This document shows, one piece after another, positions 1 to 5,240 of a stretch of DNA of 25,629 nt. Every line of letters begins with the position of its first letter. Positions within the stretch are counted from its first letter, which is position 1. A program made the position numbers and the translations under genes. Source of the DNA: a virus; IMG/VR virus record IMGVR_UViG_3300020474_001196, positions 1-25,629 of that record; one strand, written 5' to 3'. A model generated the notes under the pieces. It saw only the letters and a program-made list of their open reading frames with translations. It was not told the DNA's origin and made no database searches.

Positions 1-53
1 ACAACTTCTTTCGTTTCACCAGTCTTCGTATTTTTAATAGGATAAGTAGCCAT
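1..53 (-). CDS. FmdB-like small conserved phage protein, N-terminal part only
   Basis: The window edge cuts this gene; 17 codons are visible, starting at the ATG at 53-51 and reading MATYPIKNTKTGETKEV. This N-terminus (a short strand followed by a K-x-T-G-E turn) resembles the small FmdB-like proteins common in T4-like cyanophages, whose role is unknown. It lies 23 bp downstream of the 2OG oxygenase gene, and a TAAATA late-promoter-like box (74-81) sits just upstream, so it may have its own late transcript. The assignment rests on N-terminal resemblance only, because the rest of the protein is outside the window. Confidence 0.6.
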   Translation of the reverse strand, partial: MATYPIKNTKTGETKEV

Positions 54-73
54 AAAAGTTTACATAGGATAGT

Positions 74-81
74 TATTTAGA
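74..81 (-). promoter_or_regulatory. Late-promoter-like box TCTAAATA
   Basis: On the minus strand the box reads TCTAAATA, seven of eight positions like the T4 late promoter TATAAATA. It lies 21 bp before the ATG of the FmdB-like gene. It overlaps the stop codon of the preceding gene, so the match could be chance in AT-rich DNA. Confidence 0.35.
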
Positions 82-721
82 GTATGACAAGATTGTCATC
101 ATCCACATGAACAAGGTTCTTGTATGTCACTAGATCAAATGCAATACTGATTCTAGGAATATCTGATTCATGAACAGATGTATGATGTGTCAAATAGTTA
201 GGAAATAGTGTAATTTCACCAACTCTGTTTTCTAGATCATATTCTTCTTGAGTATATGGGTGCATATACGAAGTTGAAGTATTCTCAGCAGTTACACAGA
301 AATGCCCACCAAGATAAGAGTGTGGATGTGTAGAATGTGTATGCTTTTGGATCTGTTGACCTTTACGCATTACATTTGCCCAACATCTAACTTTTAAAGG
401 TGGTGGTTCAGAACCAACCACTTGAGCAAAATATTCATCATGAAAAATACGAATTTCTTGATGTAATTGTGCTATATCAACTTCCTGCCATTTTAGCACA
501 TTAAAGTGTTTAAATCTAGCAGTTAGACTATCTGCACCTAATCCAGTATTACCATCATCGTCTCCAGAGTACTTTTCTATTATTTCTTTCTCTTTTTCTA
601 AAACTATCTTAGCAATATTTTCTGTATTAATAATAATTGGTTTCACAGCAATACTGTAATCCCAAACTGGTGCAAAAGGAGTTTCTGGAGGTTCACTGAC
701 AAAACGGATTCCTCTTGTCAT
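77..721 (-). CDS. Fe(II)/2-oxoglutarate-dependent oxygenase, TIGR02466-like
   Basis: This 214-residue protein has the C-terminal double-stranded beta-helix signature of phage 2OG-Fe(II) oxygenases. The HTHSTHPHS segment at residues 127-135 supplies the first iron histidine region, FPNYLTHH at 173-180 supplies the distal histidine, and R190 in PRISIAFD is the expected 2-oxoglutarate-binding arginine. Such enzymes couple 2OG decarboxylation to hydroxylation of a protein, nucleic acid or small molecule; the substrate here is unknown. The start ATG overlaps the TGA of the upstream 48-residue gene (ATGA), indicating translational coupling. The N-terminal ~100 residues are less recognisable. Family call is firm, substrate is not. 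Confidence 0.8.
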   Translation of the reverse strand: MTRGIRFVSEPPETPFAPVWDYSIAVKPIIINTENIAKIVLEKEKEIIEKYSGDDDGNTGLGADSLTARFKHFNVLKWQEVDIAQLHQEIRIFHDEYFAQVVGSEPPPLKVRCWANVMRKGQQIQKHTHSTHPHSYLGGHFCVTAENTSTSYMHPYTQEEYDLENRVGEITLFPNYLTHHTSVHESDIPRISIAFDLVTYKNLVHVDDDNLVIL

Positions 722-864
722 AATTTAGGTTCTTCTGGGTTCACTGTAACTGTGTCTAGTTGCTTCCTTATCATTTTAGCATAGTTTACCTCTTCTGGTG
801 TATACCAGTTTCGGTTGAGTTTTGCTCTTTTAATCAATTTTTTCGCTGCTTTTTTGTCTTTCAT
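718..864 (-). CDS. Small basic conserved phage protein (48 aa)
   Basis: This short gene reads from ATG (864-862) to TGA (720-718) and encodes 48 residues beginning MKDKKAAKKLIKRAKLNRNW, with a later YTPEEVNYAKMIRKQL segment. The first half is strongly lysine/arginine-rich and the middle looks helical. From memory, similar short Lys-rich proteins occur in T4-like cyanophages, function unknown. It overlaps the end of the preceding gene by 35 bp and the start of the 2OG oxygenase by an ATGA tetranucleotide, the usual sign of a translationally coupled gene pair. Nucleic-acid binding is possible from charge alone but unproven. Confidence 0.7.
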   Translation of the reverse strand: MKDKKAAKKLIKRAKLNRNWYTPEEVNYAKMIRKQLDTVTVNPEEPKL

Positions 865-1024
865 ATTTTCCGTAGTACGCATTAAAATATGCTACTAATC
901 CTTTGGTTGTCGGTTGTTTGGAACACCAATCATCGGCACACTCGTAAATCGAACGATTTGTGTGAGTATTACCAAAATTCTTTAAAAGCAATTTTAGAGT
1001 TTGTTCTCTAATCTGAGTATCCAT
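830..1024 (-). CDS. Small conserved phage protein (64 aa)
   Basis: Reading from the ATG at 1024 the product starts MDTQIREQTLKLLLKNFGNT and continues with SIYECADDWCSKQ and AYFNAYYGKYERQ. An ATG seven codons earlier (1045) is in frame, but the residues it adds are low-complexity and lie deeper inside the preceding gene, so I prefer 1024. I recognise no catalytic motif; the two cysteines in CADDWC could pair or bind metal. The gene overlaps its neighbours on both sides, by 17 bp upstream and 35 bp downstream. Real gene likely, function unknown. Confidence 0.65.
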   Translation of the reverse strand: MDTQIREQTLKLLLKNFGNTHTNRSIYECADDWCSKQPTTKGLVAYFNAYYGKYERQKSSEKID

Positions 1025-1238
1025 CGTCATCATCGTAGAGTTCATAATCTTGTTGTGGTCCTGACGCTACAGTAGAATATGCATCTTCTGCCTGTGATGA
1101 ACCATACATGTCAAATCTATCAGCATTAATTTCAGCAGCTTTAGCATATGCTTCTTTATCAGAGTATACTTCAGCTTCTAGTTCTGATAGAACTTGTTTT
1201 AGCATTAATACCATGCCTTTTAAAACTTGGCGATCCAT
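1008..1238 (-). CDS. Small acidic conserved phage protein (76 aa)
   Basis: The protein begins MDRQVLKGMVLMLKQVLSEL, an amphipathic leucine-rich helix, continues with an alanine/glutamate-rich helical stretch (YSDKEAYAKAAEINADRF) and ends in a very acidic tail of aspartates and tyrosines (YELYDDDDGYSD). No known family is recognisable. It follows a terminator hairpin (1261-1285) and a TATAAATT box, so it is probably the first gene of the transcript that continues through the 2OG oxygenase. The acidic tail may mimic DNA or dock to a partner, but that is speculation. Confidence 0.7.
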   Translation of the reverse strand: MDRQVLKGMVLMLKQVLSELEAEVYSDKEAYAKAAEINADRFDMYGSSQAEDAYSTVASGPQQDYELYDDDDGYSD

Positions 1239-1250
1239 AGCTTTTAGTAT

Positions 1251-1258
1251 AATTTATA
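1251..1258 (-). promoter_or_regulatory. Late-promoter-like box TATAAATT
   Basis: The minus strand reads TATAAATT immediately after the terminator U-tract and 13 bp before the ATG at 1238. It matches the T4 late box at seven of eight positions. The leader would be only a few bases long and no Shine-Dalgarno is visible, which weakens the call. Confidence 0.35.
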
Positions 1259-1285
1259 AAAAAGAGGGTCTCTAAAACCCTCTTT
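1255..1285 (-). terminator. Rho-independent terminator
   Basis: On the minus strand AAAGAGGGT (1285-1277) pairs perfectly with ACCCTCTTT (1269-1261) across a 7-base loop, followed by further T residues. It lies 25 bp past the stop of the YRG-repeat gene and ends its transcript just before the late-promoter-like box at 1251-1258. Confidence 0.85.
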
Positions 1286-1309
1286 AGATCAATGTGTAAG
1301 ATGTCCAGA

Positions 1310-1435
1310 CTAAGCAGTAGCAAGATCCTTTTCAGTTTTTACTCCACGATAAGTTCCAGTGAACTTCTGTGTTTTTGCTTGATTTGGGCGGTTGTTGGTG
1401 TCATATACAACACCACGGTAAGTGACTTGTGCCAT
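1310..1435 (-). CDS. DUF4278-like YRG-repeat miniprotein (41 aa)
   Basis: From the ATG at 1435 the protein starts MAQVTYRGVVYDTNNRP and has a second TGTYRGVKTEK near the C-terminus. Repeated TYRG motifs are the hallmark of DUF4278-type proteins, small proteins of unknown function widespread in cyanobacteria and their phages. A longer in-frame ORF opens at 1507, but AGGA about 8 bases before the ATG at 1435 and the start of family similarity there decide the start. A strong terminator follows. The likely origin is the cyanobacterial host, which fits a cyanophage. Confidence 0.75.
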   Translation of the reverse strand: MAQVTYRGVVYDTNNRPNQAKTQKFTGTYRGVKTEKDLATA

Positions 1436-1479
1436 TGGGTTTTTCCTAAAGTAATTGGATGTTTTTAAGATCCGTTCCT

Positions 1480-1680
1480 TCAGTCGTTTTCGTCCTTTGG
1501 AAAACATGCTGGATCAGTATGTGCAATGATAACCCTAGTTAATTCCAATCTCTCGGACTTATTAGGATTATTACTCACAGTTTCTAATAGTTCAGCAGTG
1601 TGCTCACAATCAAGTGGAGCACCGATAGCTATTAGACTGAGAAGAATGTGATACAAGGATGAACGCTCCGTTCCGCGACT
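1480..1680 (-). pseudogene. Open frame without a start, probable frameshifted 3' half of the gene at 1680-1913
   Basis: The minus-strand frame ending at TGA 1482-1480 stays open back past 1680 and encodes a protein-like sequence: SLYHILLSLIAIGAPLDCEH, then a TAELLETV segment, NPNKSERLELTRVIIAHTD and a final PACFPKDEND. It contains no ATG; the only weak internal start is a TTG near 1656. It begins where the 77-residue ORF at 1680-1913 stops, and a single -1 shift around 1680-1690 joins the two into a protein of about 143 residues. Either a real frameshift mutation, a programmed shift or a sequencing/assembly indel explains this. Helical content and absence of stops favour genuine coding sequence. 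Confidence 0.55.
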
Positions 1681-1913
1681 TACTTGCGTCCAATAATAAA
1701 AGGTTCACAATTTCCTGACACTTTGGTTAGAAAATAATCTATAAGGTACTCTTGAGCATCAGACCTAAGATTCTTATCGCTAAGTATCTCGATCCTATTC
1801 TGATTCCATTCTGAACAGGTCATTTCCCAGTGGGAAGCGTTATGTTCAGCAAGGAGAGATGCCAATAGTGTGACTTCGATCATTGGATGAACGCTGTATG
1901 TTAATTCTAACAC
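1680..1913 (-). CDS. Hypothetical phage protein, probably 5' half of a frameshifted gene
   Basis: The 77-residue product starts at a GTG (1913) or at an ATG ten codons in (1883), reading MIEVTLLASLLAEHNASHWE and continuing with MTCSEWNQNRIEILSD and EYLIDYFLTKVSG; it looks mainly helical. No family is recognised. A perfect TATAAATA late box at 1919-1926 is so close to the GTG that the ATG may be the true start, although neither has a convincing Shine-Dalgarno. The stop at 1680 meets another open frame that continues coding-like sequence to 1480 (see that entry). Confidence 0.6.
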   Translation of the reverse strand: MLELTYSVHPMIEVTLLASLLAEHNASHWEMTCSEWNQNRIEILSDKNLRSDAQEYLIDYFLTKVSGNCEPFIIGRK

Positions 1914-1918
1914 ATAAC

Positions 1919-1926
1919 TATTTATA
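1919..1926 (-). promoter_or_regulatory. T4-type late promoter TATAAATA
   Basis: The minus strand carries the exact T4 late promoter octamer TATAAATA between two genes, directly upstream of the 1680-1913 gene. Initiation would be expected about six bases downstream, near 1913. Confidence 0.6.
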
Positions 1927-1953
1927 ATGCAACCTCGTATATTTTGATACGGT

Positions 1954-2121
1954 TTACAGGGGTTTAATATTCTCTCTTGATTCTTTTAACATTTTGTGTG
2001 CGTGACTATTATATTTTGCTAATTTCTCTGCCCAGATCATATCATCTAAGGTAACTGTTCTTCCATTTACGATTTCAACGCAAATATCAATAAGTTTCAT
2101 TCTTTGTTTTGCTGAAAGCAT
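1954..2121 (-). CDS. Small hypothetical phage protein (55 aa)
   Basis: This gene runs from ATG (2121) to TAA (1956-1954). The product starts MLSAKQRMKLIDICVEIVNG, continues RTVTLDDMIWAEKLAKYNSH and ends in a basic KMLKESRENIKPL helix. It is soluble and mostly helical with no known motif. AGGA eight bases before the ATG supports the start. Its leader (2119-2166) is strikingly similar to the leader of the gene at 16224-17048. It lies between the sugar epimerase gene and the late promoter at 1919-1926. Confidence 0.7.
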   Translation of the reverse strand: MLSAKQRMKLIDICVEIVNGRTVTLDDMIWAEKLAKYNSHAHKMLKESRENIKPL

Positions 2122-2166
2122 TTTGAAATCCTGTGGCTGAAAAAATTTGCGGAGTTTTTTTTCCCG
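2119..2166 (-). repeat. 48-nt leader element, copy 1
   Basis: Read on the minus strand to the ATG, this leader starts CGGGAAAAA, has a CTCCG segment that can fold back on CGGG, a T6 run and an AGGATTT Shine-Dalgarno. It aligns without gaps to 17046-17093 with 31 of 48 positions identical (counted by eye). It could act as a terminator-like hairpin, a promoter, or a translational leader. Confidence 0.5.
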
Positions 2167-2167
2167 A

Positions 2168-2935
2168 TTATCTGAAAAAAGAGTTCGGTTTTCCCTCAGG
2201 AATACATTCTAACACTTTTTCTCTAGGAAACCAACCCAACTCACGCAAGGCAGTGGTGTCAGCACATGTGATGTCTCTTTCGCCTGGTGTACTATCTTTG
2301 ACAGGTAGATTAACATAACCAAATGCTTCTGCTAATTCTTTAACAGTTGTAGTCTCACCTGTTCCAACATCAATATGTCCAGTATATGTACTAGACATTA
2401 GATAACAAATTGCCCTAGCAACATCTTTGACATGAATCCAATCTCTCTTATGATTGGTAATATATTTAACTGTATTGTCTTGCAGCATTCTGAATAGCAT
2501 ATCAGGTCTGCTATCTTCTCCATATACTGTCTGGAATCTCATCCCCACACTATTAGGTGGTGCTTGTAGTTCGTTAACCTTCTTGGTAATACCATAAGGA
2601 TTTTGCCACCACTCTTCTACTTGTGCCGAACTAGCATAAAGCAATCTAGTATTGTATCTCTCACAATAATCAAAGATAGGTTTAGATTTTTCTACATTAT
2701 TTTCCCAAAATTTATCTGGATTATCTACACTCTCTCTAATAGCAGCAAATGCTGCTAGATGTATGATGTAATCATAAGGTTTATCAAACATGCTAATTTC
2801 TGACTTGAAATCCCCAATGTCATCAGGAAAATCCATGCCATCAACTAGATATCCGTAACCTGCATCATGTCTAAGGTGATTGAAGACATAGTTGCCTATG
2901 AATCCCTTATGACCTGTAACTAATATTCTTGTCAT
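2168..2935 (-). CDS. NAD-dependent sugar-nucleotide epimerase/dehydratase (extended SDR)
   Basis: The 255-residue protein opens with the Rossmann glycine motif TGHKGFIG (residues 7-14). It has IIHLAAFAAIRES near residue 57, a serine-rich active-site strand LLYASSAQVEEW at 98-109, and the catalytic YxxxK pair Y114/K118 in YGITKK. These are hallmarks of the GalE/GMD/fucose-synthase group of extended SDR enzymes acting on NDP-sugars. The exact reaction cannot be read from the motifs. At 255 residues it is shorter than the usual 310-340, mostly in the C-terminal substrate domain. The ATG overlaps the stop of the preceding gene by four bases. It may supply another activated sugar for the glycan cassette upstream. 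Confidence 0.85.
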   Translation of the reverse strand: MTRILVTGHKGFIGNYVFNHLRHDAGYGYLVDGMDFPDDIGDFKSEISMFDKPYDYIIHLAAFAAIRESVDNPDKFWENNVEKSKPIFDYCERYNTRLLYASSAQVEEWWQNPYGITKKVNELQAPPNSVGMRFQTVYGEDSRPDMLFRMLQDNTVKYITNHKRDWIHVKDVARAICYLMSSTYTGHIDVGTGETTTVKELAEAFGYVNLPVKDSTPGERDITCADTTALRELGWFPREKVLECIPEGKPNSFFR

Positions 2936-3384
2936 CTAACACGATTTCCCCATTCAACATCAGGGTATGCTTCCTTGACGGTGTTATGGGTTATCCTGTA
3001 TTTCTTCTTAAGATCTTTATCTTTAACTAAACAAACGACTTCTGCTTCATCTGGGTGTAGTGACTCCAACAACTCTATGAATAGAGACTCTCTTCTAGTT
3101 CTTTTAAGTCCATCGTTTCCACCCTTAACATAATTGTAAAGAGTTCTATACTGACTGGAAAGTTTGCTTTGTGCTTCTGGAGTTGGAGCATCATTAGGTG
3201 TGTAAGGAACTTCTCCATCTGGTACAGCACTTTCAATACTTTCGTCAAAATTCCAAACAAATAGTGATACCAATGCTGGTGATCTATAATCTTGAAGGAT
3301 TTTTATCTTTTCCTTCTTTGTTTTGGCACTATGTACTGCTTGTAAAATTTCAGATTGTAATGGTTTTGGTGGTAATTTAGCCAT
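2932..3384 (-). CDS. Conserved T4-like phage protein (150 aa), function unknown
   Basis: The product begins MAKLPPKPLQSEILQAVHSA and KTKKEKIKILQDYRSPAL, has a central FVWNFDESIES segment, and ends with a lysine-rich VCLVKDKDLKKKYRITHNTV and a short C-terminal tail. From memory this pattern resembles a conserved uncharacterised protein of T4-like cyanophages (possibly DUF6433), not verified here. The charged, helical composition and absence of membrane segments or enzyme motifs suggest a nucleic-acid or replisome accessory role, which is a guess. Its stop codon overlaps the start of the epimerase gene (ATGA), so they are cotranslated although their functions look unrelated. Confidence 0.65.
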   Translation of the reverse strand: MAKLPPKPLQSEILQAVHSAKTKKEKIKILQDYRSPALVSLFVWNFDESIESAVPDGEVPYTPNDAPTPEAQSKLSSQYRTLYNYVKGGNDGLKRTRRESLFIELLESLHPDEAEVVCLVKDKDLKKKYRITHNTVKEAYPDVEWGNRVR

Positions 3385-3401
3385 AATAATTTCAAGGTTT
3401 A

Positions 3402-3647
3402 CTAATCTTCGCCTAATCCCTCATGGTCATCCTCTTCGGTGATGGTTGGATCATATCTGAATGATATTAAATCACTCAAATTATAATTTCCATTCTCATC
3501 AAACATCTCAGGATGCATTGTAGGTTGAGCAGGTTCTCTATCATGATGATACATCATGTATTCTCTTAGCACCCATCCTAGCATAGAACCGACTAAAAGG
3601 GAACCTATTATAAGAAATGCAGCAACTGCAATAGATATTGCTAACAT
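3402..3647 (-). CDS. Small single-pass membrane protein (81 aa)
   Basis: Residues 1-28 (MLAISIAVAAFLIIGSLLVG and following SMLGWVLR) form one clear hydrophobic membrane helix. A short positively charged and histidine-containing stretch (REYMMYHHDREP) follows, then a polar, acidic domain with MHPEMFDENGNYNLSD and a glutamate/aspartate-rich end. A strong AGGAGGT Shine-Dalgarno six bases before the ATG fixes the start. The topology would place the acidic domain on the cytoplasmic side by the positive-inside rule. Small proteins of this layout recur in T4-like cyanophages; the function is unknown. It overlaps the preceding gene by 7 bp. Confidence 0.7.
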   Translation of the reverse strand: MLAISIAVAAFLIIGSLLVGSMLGWVLREYMMYHHDREPAQPTMHPEMFDENGNYNLSDLISFRYDPTITEEDDHEGLGED

Positions 3648-3793
3648 TTTTCTACCTCCTCTGGGATATCTTTTTTTATGTCCAGAGATAATTCTAAGTT
3701 AAAATGGAGTTCTCTCTTAAAGAGACGCAGCATATTACTGAAATTATACTGAAACGATTTTGGTTTAGGTGGTTTTTTGCCTCCCCCAAGCAT
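3641..3793 (-). CDS. Small conserved phage protein (50 aa)
   Basis: The preferred start is the ATG at 3793, preceded by AGGA at a five-base spacing; an upstream TTG at 3847 in the same frame lacks such support. The protein starts MLGGGKKPPKPKSFQYNFSN, continues MLRLFKRELHFNLELSLDIK and is rich in lysine and proline at its N-terminus. I recall similar short proteins in cyanophages without known function. The last 7 bp overlap the start of the membrane protein gene, suggesting coupled expression of two small proteins. Confidence 0.6.
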   Translation of the reverse strand: MLGGGKKPPKPKSFQYNFSNMLRLFKRELHFNLELSLDIKKDIPEEVEKC

Positions 3794-3839
3794 AATTCCT
3801 ACGCCTCTATTTAGCGGAATTTCAGATAGGTTTTTTTGC

Positions 3840-4082
3840 TCAGACAAGTTGGTTCTCCTTAAAGTATCTCACAGTTTCTTTGGCACCTCCTATAACTTTG
3901 TGGTTATGAGTTTGATCAACGACCTGTGGAAAGTATTTTGTATTGAATTGAGATTCAAATTCTTTTATTGTAAAATCTCTATCTAAAGTATAAATTACAT
4001 GTTCTTGTTTTGCCAGAAGCATTAAGTCTTTAATTAGTTCACAATGCTTACAACCGTCCATTGAGTATACTATGAAGGACAT
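3840..4082 (-). CDS. Glutaredoxin-like protein
   Basis: Starting at the ATG at 4082 the protein is 80 residues: MSFIVYSMDGCKHCELIKDL, containing the redox CxxC motif (C11-K-H-C14) after the first beta strand. FPQVV near residue 53 carries the expected cis-proline, and IGGAKETVRYF near 65 matches the glutathione-binding GG turn. A longer frame opens at 4151 but the extra residues do not belong to the fold. Phage glutaredoxins typically reduce ribonucleotide reductase with glutathione; no RNR gene is in the window. The gene lies 22 bp after an oxygenase gene. Confidence 0.85.
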   Translation of the reverse strand: MSFIVYSMDGCKHCELIKDLMLLAKQEHVIYTLDRDFTIKEFESQFNTKYFPQVVDQTHNHKVIGGAKETVRYFKENQLV

Positions 4083-4104
4083 TAAATTGCCACCCCTAAA
4101 ATTA

Positions 4105-4662
4105 TTATATAGCTTTCCATACTCCTCTGACAGACGGTGTAATGTGATCAAGATTTGCTGCTATACAAATTCTACTTCCTACATGATCACTAGGTACAAA
4201 ATGATCTAGTGCTGCTGGAAATGCTATGACTAATCCGTTCTCCACAGGTCTACATGTTTCTCCTATACAAATAGGTGCAGAGTCCTCTTTAACATCAACA
4301 TAATAAAGGACTGCCATAGTTGATGGGAAGTGATTATGATACTTAGTTCCTTCGTTAGGTCCGTATGTCATAGCCCACATATTAACACAATCAAATTGAC
4401 CTTTGGTGTGCCAATACTGTGTGCTGATATTAAAAACAAACTTCTCAAAGAATGTTTGAATTTCAGCGAATCTTGGATCAGTTTGATGAATGTTCCAATT
4501 AGATCTCCAATTAGCACCTACATTATTATCCTTTGTGGTTTTCTCAAATTCTTTCTTATGATCTAAGATAGATTGTTTATGTTCAGCAAGATGCTCCGTC
4601 CAACTTGTCTCGAAGACAGGAAGTTTAGCATCTACCTTTGCGATTTCTACTTTGGTGGGCAT
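4105..4662 (-). CDS. Fe(II)/2-oxoglutarate-dependent oxygenase, TIGR02466-like (tandem copy 2)
   Basis: The 185-residue protein carries HNHFPSTMAVLYYVD (residues 109-123) with H109 and H111 in the iron-binding region, FPAALDHFVPSDH (148-160) with H154 as distal histidine, and R164 in GSRICIAAN as the 2OG arginine. It is clearly related to its upstream neighbour (4647-5240), which shares the HDHF/HNHF core and the YYVDV-E-D-APIx element, so the two probably arose by tandem duplication. Its ATG lies within the last bases of that neighbour. Substrate unknown. Confidence 0.8.
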   Translation of the reverse strand: MPTKVEIAKVDAKLPVFETSWTEHLAEHKQSILDHKKEFEKTTKDNNVGANWRSNWNIHQTDPRFAEIQTFFEKFVFNISTQYWHTKGQFDCVNMWAMTYGPNEGTKYHNHFPSTMAVLYYVDVKEDSAPICIGETCRPVENGLVIAFPAALDHFVPSDHVGSRICIAANLDHITPSVRGVWKAI

Positions 4663-5240
4663 ACTTTATCAATGTTCATAGCGACTGCGATTCTCCTACC
4701 TGTAGTGGTAGGAACATGATGGACTACATTGCCTGGAAAAAGAACTAGTAATCCTGGTTCTATGTTTATCTGTTTGTCCTCAAGGAATATTGGAGCAACA
4801 TCCTCTTCAACATCAACATAATAAACACAAGACCATGATGATGTAAAATGATCATGCGGTTCAGCATGTTCACCTTCTTCCATGACTACTGCCCATAAAG
4901 ATACTACTTTAAAGTCAGCGTGTGTATGGAAAACATTGTCCATTATATAGTTTAGCACATGTAATACATAATCGGCAACTGGTTGAAACCTATCATCAGT
5001 CTCCAATGTATCCCACTTAGTCACCCAACACTTAACAGAATGACCTGCAGTTTCATGTGAGTCTATAATTTTTGGATCTTTATCTCTCTTCTCTAATATA
5101 ATTTCTTTTAAATCTGTATTAAGGTTGGGGTCTCCCCCATACACTTCAAAGGTTGATACTCTAACATCAACCTTATCATGTATTATTTTTTTAGATGTAG
5201 GTTGGTTCTCCGTCCTGTCCACCGAATGTACAGATGTCAA
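4647..5240 (-). CDS. Fe(II)/2-oxoglutarate-dependent oxygenase, TIGR02466-like (tandem copy 1)
   Basis: The 197-residue product contains PHDHFTSSWSCVYYVDVEED at residues 128-147 (H129, H131), LFPGNVVHHVP at 167-177 (H174/H175) and R183 in GRRIAVAMN: the iron and 2OG ligands of the family. The first codon is TTG at 5240, inside the end of the 1638-residue structural gene; AGGAG three bases before it supports initiation there, and a GTG at 5222 is the alternative. No ATG is available in frame near the N-terminus. The 50-bp overlap couples it to the giant tail protein, hinting that this protein or its glycans could be the substrate. Confidence 0.75.
   Translation of the reverse strand: MTSVHSVDRTENQPTSKKIIHDKVDVRVSTFEVYGGDPNLNTDLKEIILEKRDKDPKIIDSHETAGHSVKCWVTKWDTLETDDRFQPVADYVLHVLNYIMDNVFHTHADFKVVSLWAVVMEEGEHAEPHDHFTSSWSCVYYVDVEEDVAPIFLEDKQINIEPGLLVLFPGNVVHHVPTTTGRRIAVAMNIDKVCPPK

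Noticed and set aside
4083-4151. Longer glutaredoxin start at 4151
   Set aside because: It would overlap the preceding oxygenase gene by 47 bp, and the added 23 residues lie before the first strand of a fold that begins right at the ATG at 4082.
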